Below are positions 8,247 to 16,863 of a stretch of DNA of 64,000 nucleotides, in pieces. Under the pieces are notes generated by a model, which was given only the letters and a program-made list of their open reading frames with translations, ran no database searches and was not told the DNA's origin. The DNA is from Prevotella sp. P3-122 (GTDB lineage Bacteria; Bacteroidota; Bacteroidia; Bacteroidales; Bacteroidaceae): positions 1 to 64,000 of the forward strand of contig NZ_NPJH01000076.1 in the NCBI RefSeq assembly GCF_002251365.1. The letters are read 5' to 3'. Every line of letters starts with the position of its first letter. Position 1 is the first letter of the stretch. A program made the translations under genes and the position numbers.

Positions 8247-8828
8247 ATGCCTAACTGGTGCTGCACAGCGTATGCGATAGAGGGCGACGCAAAGGAATTA
8301 CAAAGCCTCTATGACTTGATGAACAAGCTACAGGAGTCAAAAGACCCTTCTGTTCCGAATGGATTTGGGACTACTTGGTTGGGATGTCTTGTTGATGCCC
8401 TTGGCGAAAAATGTGAAGATGTATCTTGCCGTGGAAGCTGGAACGATTTAGAGTTTGACGGCAGAGTGCTTACTTTCAATACAGAAACAGCATGGGCTCC
8501 ATGCAATGAGACGCTCGATGTGGTATGTAGGAAATATCCGACATTAAACTATCTATATCGGTCGGAGGAACCAGGAATGGCTCTGTATTATACCAATGAC
8601 GATGAAGGCAGATACTTTCCTGATAGATTTGTTGTCGAAGTGTGCATTTCAAAAAAGGAATACTACACCGAGTATTTTACAGATTTGCAGAGTGTATATG
8701 AGTGGTTGGAGGAAATCTGCGATATGCAAGTCCAGTCAAAGCTAGATGTGGATGCGATTGTAGGACAATGGAGAAAAAAATACGCACATGCCTACTGCTA
8801 TATCCACGAGTACAAAATTTCCGATTAA
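8247..8828 (+). CDS. YubB/DUF1281-like ferredoxin-fold protein
   Basis: The 193-aa protein opens with MPNWC, the typical start of the YubB (DUF1281, F-plasmid leading-region) family. It alternates helices and strands as in the ferredoxin-like fold and has a WAPCNETLDVVCRKYPTLNY segment characteristic of these proteins. The biochemical role is unknown. It is the distal gene of the leader-controlled region and stands alone downstream of leader 1, followed by a hairpin that separates it from the convergent cargo pair. Confidence 0.7.
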   Translation: MPNWCCTAYAIEGDAKELQSLYDLMNKLQESKDPSVPNGFGTTWLGCLVDALGEKCEDVSCRGSWNDLEFDGRVLTFNTETAWAPCNETLDVVCRKYPTLNYLYRSEEPGMALYYTNDDEGRYFPDRFVVEVCISKKEYYTEYFTDLQSVYEWLEEICDMQVQSKLDVDAIVGQWRKKYAHAYCYIHEYKISD

Positions 8829-8879
8829 CTGGATTTATTACTAATGCACAGAGTGTTAATTAGGAATCGCTAATTTACG

Positions 8880-8920
8880 CTAATTGAAATAGGGCCGTAA
8901 CATAGCCCCATTTCAATTAG
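8880..8920. terminator. hairpin between convergent genes, probable bidirectional terminator
   Basis: CTAATTGAAAT (8880-8890) pairs with ATTTCAATTAG (8910-8920), extended by GGG/CCC across a short loop. The stem is AT-rich on both outer sides and lies between the plus-strand YubB-like gene and the minus-strand metallo-beta-lactamase gene. Termination is inferred from position and symmetry. Confidence 0.5.
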
Positions 8921-8972
8921 TGATAAATTAATTAGTGTTGTAAGAATTGAAGCGAATAGATTTAGTGTGGCA

Positions 8973-10001
8973 TTATTTTTTTTCCTTAAATGGAGATAGT
9001 TTTATTGTACCATACCTATCTGGCATTGCTGCCGACGAACAATGAATAAAGGAATTGCAAACATGAGTAGAGTAAACATCCCCATATTTCGCAAGCCAAT
9101 ATACTAAACGCCCACTCGGGTGTTTTTTGTTCCCAGCAGCAGATATATAGCATTTTTTCGGAGAAAGATTCTCTATGATTGACGTATTCAGATTCCTACG
9201 GCTTCCATGATGAGGAACTTTAAGAAACTCAACATTTCTCAACCATTTATATTTGTCCAGCATCATCTGAAGAGAGGTAGTATTTGCGTCTCCAGCAAAG
9301 AGTAGTCTTTTACCATCACCAGGCTCGTACAAGACAATAAGGCTGGAAGCATTGTAAGGAGATGGGTCTTCTTCATTGTCAATCACACTCTTTATATCCT
9401 TCTCATCAATCTTGAACGCATCGTCGTATGCTTCTTTTGAGCTATCTTCGTATGTCTTTATACCATAGTTTGCCACCATAGCCTTTACTACCTCAACATA
9501 ATAATCAGCAGAAGGACCTACAACACATATTGGAAGTTTATCATGTTTGAAGCCATCTACAACATTGTAAACGTCACAACCTTCATCAATGGCCAATTCG
9601 ATCAAATTCAAATTATCGTCAGTTGACTTATTCCATATTTTACGAACAGCCGATACAGCGTTATCGTGGTTACGATAACGCTGTATATCGTTTTCGTCAA
9701 TGAAAGATGCAGGATCTGTTAGCCATAATTCCTGGATAGTAATTTCTTCGTCTAAAAAGAGGTCAAAGAAGCCATCTTTATGGTCACTGTCTGGATGTGT
9801 ACATATTGCCAAGTCAATATAGTAACTTCCATAATAATCATTCAGATGCTTTTTTATTATAGCAGCATCACCTGCATTACCAGCATCAATCAGTACGATG
9901 AACTGTTCATCACCAATATAGTGTCTGATAAGTATTGCATCAGCATCTCCTACTTTCAGGACTTCGTATTCATATTTTAGTCCATTTTTAGTCTCTTTCA
10001 T
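8973..10001 (-). CDS. metallo-beta-lactamase-fold hydrolase, ComEC-like
   Basis: The 342-aa protein has a ComEC-type metal site THPDSDHKDG (H69, D71, D73, H74), an LIDAGNAGD strand-turn before it, and the later ligands LLFAGDA and VPHHGS. All metal ligands are present. The start at 10001 has a GGAGAAG Shine-Dalgarno-like site and overlaps the upstream gene by 14 nt; a longer form starting at 10049 is possible. It is paired with a four-helix membrane protein, and the pair sits in reverse orientation inside the mobile element. This looks like a defence or signalling cargo. The substrate could be nucleic acid or a nucleotide. Confidence 0.85.
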   Translation of the reverse strand: MKETKNGLKYEYEVLKVGDADAILIRHYIGDEQFIVLIDAGNAGDAAIIKKHLNDYYGSYYIDLAICTHPDSDHKDGFFDLFLDEEITIQELWLTDPASFIDENDIQRYRNHDNAVSAVRKIWNKSTDDNLNLIELAIDEGCDVYNVVDGFKHDKLPICVVGPSADYYVEVVKAMVANYGIKTYEDSSKEAYDDAFKIDEKDIKSVIDNEEDPSPYNASSLIVLYEPGDGKRLLFAGDANTTSLQMMLDKYKWLRNVEFLKVPHHGSRRNLNTSIIENLSPKKCYISAAGNKKHPSGRLVYWLAKYGDVYSTHVCNSFIHCSSAAMPDRYGTIKLSPFKEKK

Positions 10002-10707
10002 ATTCTTCTCCAGTAATATATGCGTTATACATAGCCCTTGCATAATCATTGGCTTTAGATTTGTAGGATGTATAATCTATTAAACCAAACAAAACCTGAA
10101 CAAATAAAGCCACCAACAATATCCTTGTGTATGGCATATCTAAGATTAGATTCACAATAAGTGCAAGAATGATTGTGCCGATAGCATACACACAAGCTCC
10201 AAGATAATTACGACAGAATCCGTACTTTCGATTATACTGCTGAAGATTTTCGTTTTTACGAGTCACCTCTCTTATCTTTCCAACAGCATCAACAATAGCA
10301 CGTTTAGCCTCGGATGGATTCGCAAGTTCTTCATCTTTTGACAATAGTTGAATACCAAAGTCAGCCTTCACTTTTGCCGCAATCTGTTTTATTTCAGTTT
10401 CAGACTTCCTCATATCACTGCTCCATAGAAGAAGTTTTGTTGTTGGCATCTCTGTTTCATCTTCCTTAAACAGGCGGAACTGAAACAACAGTTTAGAGGC
10501 ATCGATAAAAAGTTGACGCATCCAATAGGCCAATGCGCCATAAATCAAAGCCACCGGGATAAATAATCCGATTTTTGCAATTATCGACTTCCATACCTCA
10601 ATGGTATCGGGTACAAATGATGTAACATACAATGTAGTCAAGATGATGGGGATTATCATTCCCACGATAGCTGGATACACTCTTGCCTCTTTTACGTACT
10701 TATTCAT
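9988..10707 (-). CDS. four-helix membrane protein paired with MBL hydrolase
   Basis: The 239-aa protein has two N-terminal transmembrane helices (about 11-33 and 44-66), a charged cytosolic helical region (75-160) and two more helices (about 168-190 and 195-213). The stop lies inside the start region of the MBL gene, so they form one operon. Membrane subunits paired with soluble enzymes are common in phage-defence modules, where the membrane protein is the effector or anchor. No named family is recognised. Confidence 0.7.
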   Translation of the reverse strand: MNKYVKEARVYPAIVGMIIPIILTTLYVTSFVPDTIEVWKSIIAKIGLFIPVALIYGALAYWMRQLFIDASKLLFQFRLFKEDETEMPTTKLLLWSSDMRKSETEIKQIAAKVKADFGIQLLSKDEELANPSEAKRAIVDAVGKIREVTRKNENLQQYNRKYGFCRNYLGACVYAIGTIILALIVNLILDMPYTRILLVALFVQVLFGLIDYTSYKSKANDYARAMYNAYITGEEYERD

Positions 10708-10796
10708 TGTTTCTTAAATTTAATTTAATGAAAAAATCGCAAACTTCATGCCAAAGTCATTTTGGCTAATTCTATAGTATTTCACAATCGAGGATG

Positions 10797-10940
10797 TTAT
10801 AATAGCATGTCAGGTTCTCTGTCGTTATGACAGCATTTAGGACATACATAAGAACAACTCCCCAAAACTGTGAATAAGAATATAAGCGTGGCGGGTAATA
10901 TAAATGAGTTTAAGGCAAAATGATGAAGAACATGAGGCAC
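10797..10940 (-). CDS. possible small membrane/zinc-knuckle peptide, GTG start, 47 aa
   Basis: An open frame on the minus strand encodes one hydrophobic helix (NSFILPATLIFLFTVLG) followed by SCSYVCPKCCHNDREP, which has a CxxCC metal-knuckle look. Its only start in this range is GTG at 10940, while the frame stays open further upstream without ATG. It may be a degraded gene start of the cargo island. Weakly supported. Confidence 0.28.
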   Translation of the reverse strand: MPHVLHHFALNSFILPATLIFLFTVLGSCSYVCPKCCHNDREPDMLL

Positions 10941-11100
10941 AACCTCATTACTGAATTTCAGTCTGCCGACAGTTGCGCCATGTTATAAGGTACAAGGATT
11001 TGTTCAAAACCTTTGCAAGTTATCCGGTTATAATCTTTTTTCTTTTATAAGGCTTCCAGCAGCTTTTTCTCTGCGCCCTGTGGAGGATTCTATTTTTCTA

Positions 11101-11307
11101 CGAAGGTAAATCGGCTTTCCCAATCATGTCAATGCCGACTGTAGTCGCGAGTGAACCGTAAAATCTTCCTCTTCTCCGTCGAGCGTATTTTTCGTATCAG
11201 CCTTGCAGGATTGCCCCAGCCTCCTTCTTTATTGCAGAAAAATAAATCCCAGCGGTCGCAAACAGGCCGAATAAAGGGAAATAATAACAATCAAAATTTA
11301 TAAGACA
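11101..11307 (+). promoter_or_regulatory. leader 2 of the Frpo-like leader family
   Basis: The lower arms TATTTTTCT (11091-11099) and AGAAAAATA (11236-11244) pair, as do GAAGG (11102-11106) with CCTTC (11223-11227), GGCT/AGCC and CAATC/GATTG. A terminal hairpin pairs AAAAT (11160-11164) with ATTTT (11187-11191). On the minus strand the box reads TACCTTCG (11101-11108) with TTGA 20 nt upstream. AAAGGGAAATAAT precedes the gene. Confidence 0.55.
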
Positions 11308-11784
11308 ATGAGCAAATATGATTTTATCAAGGCAGGCAACCTTCTTTATTGGAATGACCCCGATAACGGCATATCCAGCGGTGACTACAAAGTCATTTCC
11401 GTTCCTGAAGAAGTACATGAGGACAGCATTATTCTGATTGCAAGCCGCCATTCCGAAGCGGAGGTCTTTGCCTCAGAATTATCACCGATACCCCAGACAA
11501 GAAGTCATAAAGAGGAATTTCTGAAATGGAGAGAGAAACAAGAAGCAGACGGTTCTGTGTTTTACAACAGACTTTCGGATGTTATCGCTACCGAATTTGA
11601 TTTGGAAGTAGGCGACATGGTGGCGTTCACAAACGATTACGGTGTGGTCTTTGGACCTTGTGAGATATTGGCTTTCGGCAAGCCATGGAACGGTGACAGA
11701 TGTGTGTACCTTGACAGTGATGCCTATTGGTTTGCAGACCGTCCGAGCCAACTGACACTGATAAGCAAGAGAGCTTCAGAATAA
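11308..11784 (+). CDS. hypothetical leading-region protein, 158 aa
   Basis: A soluble alpha/beta protein (begins MSKYDFIKAGNLLYWNDPD) with a beta-rich C-terminal half (VGDMVAFTNDYGVVFGPCEIL), suggesting a small barrel or SH3-like module. I do not recognise a family. It is monocistronic under leader 2. An anti-defence role is possible from its place in the putative leading region, without direct evidence. Confidence 0.65.
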   Translation: MSKYDFIKAGNLLYWNDPDNGISSGDYKVISVPEEVHEDSIILIASRHSEAEVFASELSPIPQTRSHKEEFLKWREKQEADGSVFYNRLSDVIATEFDLEVGDMVAFTNDYGVVFGPCEILAFGKPWNGDRCVYLDSDAYWFADRPSQLTLISKRASE

Positions 11785-11955
11785 CAGACCTAAGCATAGA
11801 CCATCCGTTATAATACGGGTGGTCTTATACTTCAAAACCATATCCGGGCTATCCCTTTTATAATTCCGTTTCATGCTTATCCTATTTTACCCATCCAATA
11901 TCCCTGTATAAAGCCGGATCTGCTTGCCGTGACATCGCCACGGTTTGTTTTCCTG

Positions 11956-12175
11956 TGCAAAGTTACGGTGGACGAACACCGCTCAAGTACCGCCGTGCTA
12001 CCTCCGATGAAATTTGACGGAAACTTTCCAGAATCAGAGATTCCGGCTTTTCATAAAATTTCATTCCCGGTTCCTTGCCTTATGTTCTTGCCTCCCCCGT
12101 TTGAACCGCACGTAAAACAAACCCTTACGGCGAAGTTAGAAGGCTTCAAAGGCAGGGAAATAAATAAACTGAAAT
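11956..12175 (+). promoter_or_regulatory. leader 3 of the Frpo-like leader family
   Basis: GTGC (11955-11958) pairs with GCAC (12108-12111), ACGG (11965-11968) with CCGT (12097-12100), and CAAG (11984-11987) with CTTG (12074-12077). The minus strand reads TAACTTTG (11958-11965) with TTGA 17 nt upstream. Blocks such as TTTGACGGAAACTTTCC are shared with leader 1, and CAAGTACCGCC with leader 11. AGGGAAATAAA lies before the gene. Confidence 0.6.
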
Positions 12176-12604
12176 ATGAAAGTGATATGTACAAAATGCG
12201 GAGGTATGAATGTGGCGTGTGAAGCCATGATTAACCCCAATGACAAATCTTTCCGGAATTATACGGACGAAGCGTTTGTTTATGGATGGTGTGATGACTG
12301 TGGCAACGGTGTTGTCCTCTCTGATATTGATGAAATCAAAGAGGATATAGACAAACTCTATGCAGATTTTTGTGCCGAGCATGGAACAGAGCCGCTTTAT
12401 GCGATGTGTGAAATCGTGTGGAAAGATGAAAAATTTGTCGAGCCGTCCCCTGTAACCGTAAAGTTGTCCTCAGATGCGGACGATGCCACTGATGAAAAGA
12501 TATTCTTCTATTGCGATGGTATCGAAGACCTTAAATCTCTCGCTGAATTTGGTGTTGAAGATTTCGTCCTTACAGCCTGCAACTATTTAACCAATGATTT
12601 ATAA
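12176..12604 (+). CDS. zinc-ribbon hypothetical protein, 142 aa
   Basis: The N-terminus carries CTKCGG (C5, C8) and CDDCGN (near residues 38-41), a four-cysteine zinc ribbon. An acidic helical region follows (DIDEIKEDIDKLYADF), then a beta/alpha C-terminal half. It is translated directly upstream of the next gene and shares leader 3. Function unknown; a nucleic-acid or protein-binding adaptor is plausible. Confidence 0.65.
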   Translation: MKVICTKCGGMNVACEAMINPNDKSFRNYTDEAFVYGWCDDCGNGVVLSDIDEIKEDIDKLYADFCAEHGTEPLYAMCEIVWKDEKFVEPSPVTVKLSSDADDATDEKIFFYCDGIEDLKSLAEFGVEDFVLTACNYLTNDL

Positions 12605-12608
12605 CAAG

Positions 12609-13307
12609 ATGAATAAGTACAACTGGAAAGGCTATGATTTTATAGGGACAGTACCCGAATTTGCAGAAAAGTTCGGGTACTGCAAGACCCCCACTTTTGT
12701 CAATGCGGTAAAGCGTGTTCCCCGACATAAATACAACTGCATGGATGAAATGGAACAAAGAGCCTATGAGGAAAAACGCAAACGTGCGAAGCGAGCCTAC
12801 TGCATCTACATGAACGAAGAGATGACTGACAGCTACATCGTCACGAAAGAGGAATACTTGGCAACAAACCTCCCGATAAAGGAGAAGCTCCACGAACCGT
12901 TCTTGCTCTCGTATCGTAACAGGGTATTGCCATATAACTTCATCGGAAACAGCCATGACGAAATCTCTATCAGGTCAGCCATGGTGAAATACTCTGCCGA
13001 AGCAGTGAAATTCGCCGAACAGCTTTTGCTTGCCGCAGGATATTTCAACGGTAGCAACTCTGTGAAAAAGCCATTGGTAAAGATAAACTACACTTCGCTA
13101 TACCTGACCTATGCTAACGGCATCAGCATTACCTTTGACTCTGAACGGAGCCGTGACGGAGTGGACAACTGCCGTCTTTCGATTATCGACTTTAACGGAG
13201 AACGGATTTACAACGGGTGGCGGAGATTAAACAGCGTCGATGAAATCCTGTACTATACCACCATAAACAAGGACAGCAAAGACGCCTCTTGCTATTTGGG
13301 GGGATAA
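12609..13307 (+). CDS. hypothetical protein, 232 aa
   Basis: It begins MNKYNWKGYDFIGTVPEFAEKF; an ATG five codons upstream overlaps the previous stop and is an alternative start. The middle is Lys/Arg-rich (EEKRKRAKRAY), and the C-terminal half is beta-rich with SLYLTYANGISITFD. It is the second gene of the leader-3 unit. No family is recognised. Confidence 0.65.
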   Translation: MNKYNWKGYDFIGTVPEFAEKFGYCKTPTFVNAVKRVPRHKYNCMDEMEQRAYEEKRKRAKRAYCIYMNEEMTDSYIVTKEEYLATNLPIKEKLHEPFLLSYRNRVLPYNFIGNSHDEISIRSAMVKYSAEAVKFAEQLLLAAGYFNGSNSVKKPLVKINYTSLYLTYANGISITFDSERSRDGVDNCRLSIIDFNGERIYNGWRRLNSVDEILYYTTINKDSKDASCYLGG

Positions 13308-13512
13308 TGACGGACAGGCAGGGAAGCCCCTGCCTGTTTTCTTAAATCATCCGTTGCCATTCCTCTTGTATTCCACGGAGTTCACCTGTGGTTATATCTA
13401 CGATTTCCTGTTATAGCCATACATGACCGTCCATTTATATAGTCAGCTCCGTCCTTTTCTATTTTGGATTTATCAATTCCTGCTTGTCGGTCGGGGTTAC
13501 AGAATATTACGG

Positions 13513-13717
13513 TGCAAAGGTAGAAGCCGCTGTCAGATCGTCAAGGTCTGGCACACGGTGTTTGTCACTGCAAGATGGAGACTTCGCTCTATCTTTCCCT
13601 CCAAAACCTTGCCTTGTCTGCCATGCGCCACCTTTACAGGCACTGTAATATTCAAAATCCCGACGCACAAGCGAAAAGGCAGGGATAAAAACCAATAACT
13701 TTAACACAGACAAAACC
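13513..13717 (+). promoter_or_regulatory. leader 4 of the Frpo-like leader family
   Basis: GAATATTAC (13502-13510) pairs perfectly with GTAATATTC (13645-13653), GTGC with GCAC (13640-13643), AAAGGT (13516-13521) with ACCTTT (13630-13635), and CAAGGT (13542-13547) with ACCTTG (13606-13611). The minus strand carries TACCTTTG (13515-13522) with TTGA 18 nt upstream. Here the -7 box itself is fully paired. AGGGATAAAA lies before the gene. Confidence 0.62.
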
Positions 13718-13894
13718 ATGTATGAGACAGAAGAAACATCGGACATCATCGGCGCATACTGCACGCTTATAGAGGACTATCAAGGCATCTGTGACGGTCA
13801 GATTGTTGGAGATTACGGCACAGAGGTCGTAGTACGGCTTTCAAACGGCATAGAGATGGCAACCCATCGGGACGAAGTGATTGTTTTCGATTGA
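13718..13894 (+). CDS. hypothetical small acidic protein, 58 aa
   Basis: The frame begins MYETEETSDIIGAYCTL and ends HRDEVIVFD, with a beta-rich core (GTEVVVRLSNG). It follows leader 4 at the spacing used by the other family members, which supports it as a real gene despite its size. Acidic proteins this small in leading regions can be DNA mimics, but there is no direct evidence here. Confidence 0.6.
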   Translation: MYETEETSDIIGAYCTLIEDYQGICDGQIVGDYGTEVVVRLSNGIEMATHRDEVIVFD

Positions 13895-14477
13895 CACGTG
13901 CCAATGTATGGATGCGGCAATCCGGGCAACATGCTCGGATTGTACCGTCCTGGTATTTCCTGTTATATTTCTTTTTTGAAGGTCACCCTTTATACTCGCC
14001 GGACACGGTTGCGCAGTGATTCCCTCTTTTACCTGATAATTCCTTTGTTAATGGCAGACTGGTTCGCCGAGACAGTCAGTCCGTACCTTCCTTGAAGACA
14101 CGCCGGGAGCGTGCATTTCCTTTTGGGCTTGCTCTTTCTACTTTTGCCGGATATATTCTGTAGGCGGTTCACCGGATGTGGCAAAGACTGCGGCACTTTA
14201 TCCGTCATCTTTCCAATCATCCATTATCCGTATGGGCATCGACCATGGACCAGCCTTTCTTGGGTAGCGGTCTATATGTCCACGTACAGCCGCACTCACA
14301 TATACAGCCTCGAGGCGTCTCTTTGCTGTCGGTACTGCGTCAAAATGAAAAGAACGTGCAATATCCGGTTCCCGAGTTTATGCGGAAATCGCTATGACGT
14401 ACAGCCAACCGGTAAAGTATGGTGTCGTCAAGTCACCACAACAGTATTACGGCGAGTCATACACACTTATTTTTCCT
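13895..14477. other. gene-poor interval upstream of the ssb leader
   Basis: No convincing gene is seen in these 583 nt. Short frames occur on both strands, but their composition (Arg/His/Ser-rich, no RBS or leader spacing) looks non-coding. A CCTGTTATA motif, repeated elsewhere in front of leaders, occurs at 13959. The stretch may be a degraded cassette. Confidence 0.4.
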
Positions 14478-14479
14478 GA

Positions 14480-14683
14480 TGCGAAGTTATGATCATGGCG
14501 GAGCTTTAGCTCCTACGGGACGGACATTGCCTTTGACCAACGGCTTTCAACAAATCTTCCTTTTTCTTTTCACAGGCTCAACAAAAAGAGTATTTGCCGA
14601 ACCTTCCGCTGGTGCTACCCTATGCCCATGTCATCTTTTTGCATCGTAAAAATTAAATGTTTAACTCTTTAATACTTAAAGTT
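14480..14683 (+). promoter_or_regulatory. ssb leader, member of the Frpo-like leader family
   Basis: GATGC (14478-14482) pairs with GCATC (14641-14645), ATGA (14489-14492) with TCAT (14631-14634) and CATGG (14494-14498) with CCATG (14626-14630). This leaves GAAGTT opposite CTTTTT as an internal loop, as in the other leaders. GGAGC/GCTCC (14500-14513) is an extra hairpin. The minus strand reads TAACTTCG (14482-14489); no clear -33 element is seen, making this one of the weaker members. Confidence 0.5.
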
Positions 14684-15082
14684 ATGGCAACTTCAACAAA
14701 CAACACCAACTCTTTCAACCTCAGTGGCTTCGTAGCCGTCAACGCAAACATCCGCAACTTCGAGAAGAACTCGGTTGCCCGTTTTCCCCTCTCCATCAGC
14801 CGCACGGAAACCAACGGCGACGAAACCACCCGCAAGTCGGCCCTTGTAAACTGCGAGTGCTGGCGCAAGTCCGAAGAGGCATCGACCTTCGAGCTTCTCA
14901 AGAAAGGCAAGCTCGTCCAGGTTTCAGGCTTCATCCGTCCAGAAGAATGGACATCGGAAGACGGAACCAAGCACAGCCGCATCGTCTTCGTTGCAACATC
15001 CGTCAGCGAACTGTCCACCGAAAAGAAAACCGATGGCAAAAAGCCAGCGAAAGGCAAGACTTCCAAGAAGAAGGCTGCGTGA
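14684..15082 (+). CDS. ssb: single-stranded DNA-binding protein
   Basis: The 132-aa protein has one OB fold (FNLSGFVAVNANIRNF, ARFPLSISRTE, NCECWRKSEEAS, LLKKGKLVQVSGFIRPEEW) and a basic Lys-rich tail rather than the acidic tip of housekeeping SSB. Mobile-element SSBs of this sort coat incoming T-strand DNA and blunt the SOS response. The ATG at 14684 is chosen because it matches the SSB N-terminus; an upstream in-frame ATG is within the leader. It is monocistronic and followed by an intrinsic terminator. Confidence 0.9.
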   Translation: MATSTNNTNSFNLSGFVAVNANIRNFEKNSVARFPLSISRTETNGDETTRKSALVNCECWRKSEEASTFELLKKGKLVQVSGFIRPEEWTSEDGTKHSRIVFVATSVSELSTEKKTDGKKPAKGKTSKKKAA

Positions 15083-15103
15083 CGCTTCCCAACCTCTCTT
15101 CTC

Positions 15104-15133
15104 AAAAGACGGCTACGGCCGTCTTTTCTTTTG
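15104..15133 (+). terminator. intrinsic terminator after ssb
   Basis: AAAAGACGGC (15104-15113) and GCCGTCTTTT (15118-15127) form a hairpin with a TAC-G loop, followed by CTTTTG. It lies 21 nt after the ssb stop codon. The A/T flanks make it potentially bidirectional. Confidence 0.85.
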
Positions 15134-15242
15134 CTCACCGGCTGCGACCAAGCCCTTTATATATTCTGATTGTCACCGGTTGTAATATCATAATCACCGT
15201 TTATATCTCATAGTTCATCCGGCGGCCGGTCATCCGTTTTCT

Positions 15243-15423
15243 GCGGCGAATTTGGAGGTGGCAGGGCAAACATCAAGGCACACTCCGTTCTGAAGGCCTT
15301 GCCTAATTCCCCTTATGACCACCATCCCCTCAATGCCGCAAGAAAACAGGAATGGCCGAACCGCAAGCCGGGCTAAGGCAGGGAAAAGGTCATTCCACAA
15401 GTCTAACAGTTAAATTCAAAAAA
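15243..15423 (+). promoter_or_regulatory. leader 5 of the Frpo-like leader family
   Basis: TGCGGC (15242-15247) pairs with GCCGCA (15335-15340), GGTGG (15257-15261) with CCACC (15319-15323), and CAAGGC (15274-15279) with GCCTTG (15296-15301). The minus-strand box is a poor CAAATTCG (15247-15254) but TTGA stands 18 nt upstream. AGGGAAAAGG follows further downstream. Confidence 0.5.
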
Positions 15424-15672
15424 ATGGAAAAGAGTATCGAAAAAATCCCGACCTACGCATTGCCTTATCTGGTGAATGGCGATGCAAGCAACCTGAACGC
15501 TGACGAGATTAAGCAGATTGACGACATCTGCCGCGAACAGGGCATCGAAGTAGTCGTCCCCATCACAGAAAGCGAAGAAGGGGGCGCGGAACCGTATTTC
15601 AGCAGCGTCCCTTTGTTCGGGCAGCCGACCGAAGTGGAGGATTGCATCATAATCTATAAGAACAATGATTAG
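15424..15672 (+). CDS. hypothetical protein, DUF6926-like, 82 aa
   Basis: The sequence KIPTYALPYLVNGDASNLNADEIKQIDD followed by EPYFSSVPLFGQPTEVEDCIIIY matches a small family widespread in Bacteroidales mobile elements (DUF6926-type, from memory). The start at 15424 fits the family; an upstream in-frame ATG lies in the leader. First gene of a three-gene unit. Function unknown. Confidence 0.7.
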   Translation: MEKSIEKIPTYALPYLVNGDASNLNADEIKQIDDICREQGIEVVVPITESEEGGAEPYFSSVPLFGQPTEVEDCIIIYKNND

Positions 15673-15676
15673 TGCC

Positions 15677-15946
15677 ATGAATACAGATGACCGCAACATC
15701 GTGTTCAGCAAAGCCAAGCTGGATGAAATAAGGCAGGACGGGCAAACCGTTCTGTCAAGTAGTGACGGCGTTTCTATTCCGATGATATTCCGCAATCTCA
15801 GCGGTAAGAATTTTTCGGGAGCGGAATACCTGGACTATCTGAAACACGTTGCATACGGTGATATGGGTTTCGTTCCCGGCACAATCACGTTGTGGCACGG
15901 CGGGGTTCAGATGGCGGAAGCTGTACTGGAGAAACCGGCATACTGA
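15677..15946 (+). CDS. hypothetical protein, 89 aa
   Basis: It begins MNTDDRNIVFSKAKLDEIRQDG; another ATG four codons upstream overlaps the previous stop. It is a mixed alpha/beta protein with a GTITLWHGG turn. No family is recognised. Tight spacing supports the operon with the flanking small genes. Confidence 0.6.
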   Translation: MNTDDRNIVFSKAKLDEIRQDGQTVLSSSDGVSIPMIFRNLSGKNFSGAEYLDYLKHVAYGDMGFVPGTITLWHGGVQMAEAVLEKPAY

Positions 15947-15972
15947 CAATCAAACCTCTAAAATCACTGATT

Positions 15973-16140
15973 ATGGAAAAAGAAAAAGTGACAGCCCATG
16001 ACGAGGAACTAATAGAACTCGCATACTCCACTACCTACCGCAGCAGCATCCGCACGATGATACAGGAAGCCGACACAGAACGATGCCGCATAGTCCTACG
16101 GCGCATCATGGAAGATGCCGATGTGGATTGGGAAGATTGA
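15973..16140 (+). CDS. hypothetical helical acidic protein, 55 aa
   Basis: The protein begins MEKEKVTAHDEELIELAYST and is helical and acidic, ending MEDADVDWED. The start at 15973 is chosen because the longer frame overlaps the previous gene. It is the last gene of the leader-5 unit. Function unknown. Confidence 0.58.
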   Translation: MEKEKVTAHDEELIELAYSTTYRSSIRTMIQEADTERCRIVLRRIMEDADVDWED

Positions 16141-16230
16141 GCATGACAGAGGGACTGCTGACATTCGGCAGTCCTTTTCCATGCGAAATCCATTTATAGC
16201 AGACATGATGTCCTTGAACGAGCCTTTTAT

Positions 16231-16790
16231 AAGTTTTGGCAACACCGGCGGGCCACAGGGACACCCGATGCTGCCAGGCACGCCGACGCCCTGCATTCCG
16301 TTCAAGTCCAGGCGGCCTCCGGCTCAGGGCGAGCGTTGGTCGGCAGAGTGTGTCATGCTTCCACACACAGCCTGTCGGTGACACCCACGGTTCGCTCTTC
16401 ACCCCGACTCACCCTCCACTCCGGGTTGTCGTGCCAGTGCTGTTGTCAGCCCCGTGACTTCCGCCTGCTTACTTTTATAACATATAGCCCATTTTATAAT
16501 GACACTTGTCCGACATGACCGATTCTCCCTTTATAGCCTTTCGGCAACACTGGCGGATCGCAAGGACACCCGATGCTGCCAGGCACGCCGACACCCTGTA
16601 TTCCGTTCAAGTCCGGGCGGCCTCCGGCACAGGGCGAGCGTGGGCCGGCAGAGTGTGTCATGCTTCCACACACAGCCTGTCGGTGACACCCACGGTTCGC
16701 TCTTCGCCCCGACTTCCCCTGCACTCCGGGCTGCCGTGCCTCTGCTGCGGCCAGTCCCGCGACTTCCGCCGCTGCCTTTTATAATCAGAC
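16231..16790. repeat. tandem direct repeat, 305-bp period, GC-rich, probably non-coding
   Basis: Copies at 16238-16470 and 16543-16775 align without gaps at a 305-nt offset and differ at scattered positions. Each contains GC-rich hairpin potential: CGGCAG pairs with CTGTCG and GTGTGT with ACACAC around a short loop. Each copy is preceded and followed by TTTATA-type tracts. Open frames exist on both strands but their products are Arg/Pro/Ser-rich and differ between copies. The region lies between the small-gene unit and leader 6, and no gene is assigned. Confidence 0.7.
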
Positions 16791-16863
16791 CTTTTATAAA
16801 AATTCTCCGCCATTTATAGAAAAATCCTTTTCTGTCCGGAACCGTCACTCCCGGTGGTTATCG

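Noticed and set aside
14111-14479. 122-codon frame upstream of ssb
   Set aside because: Cys/Arg/Ser-rich with no plausible domain, overlapping another frame of equal quality; treated as non-coding.
16106-16402. Minus-strand frame in the tandem repeat (product with SEPWVSPTGCVWKHD)
   Set aside because: It recurs in both copies only because the DNA is duplicated; composition is Arg/Pro-rich, ends differ, and the conserved feature is base pairing.
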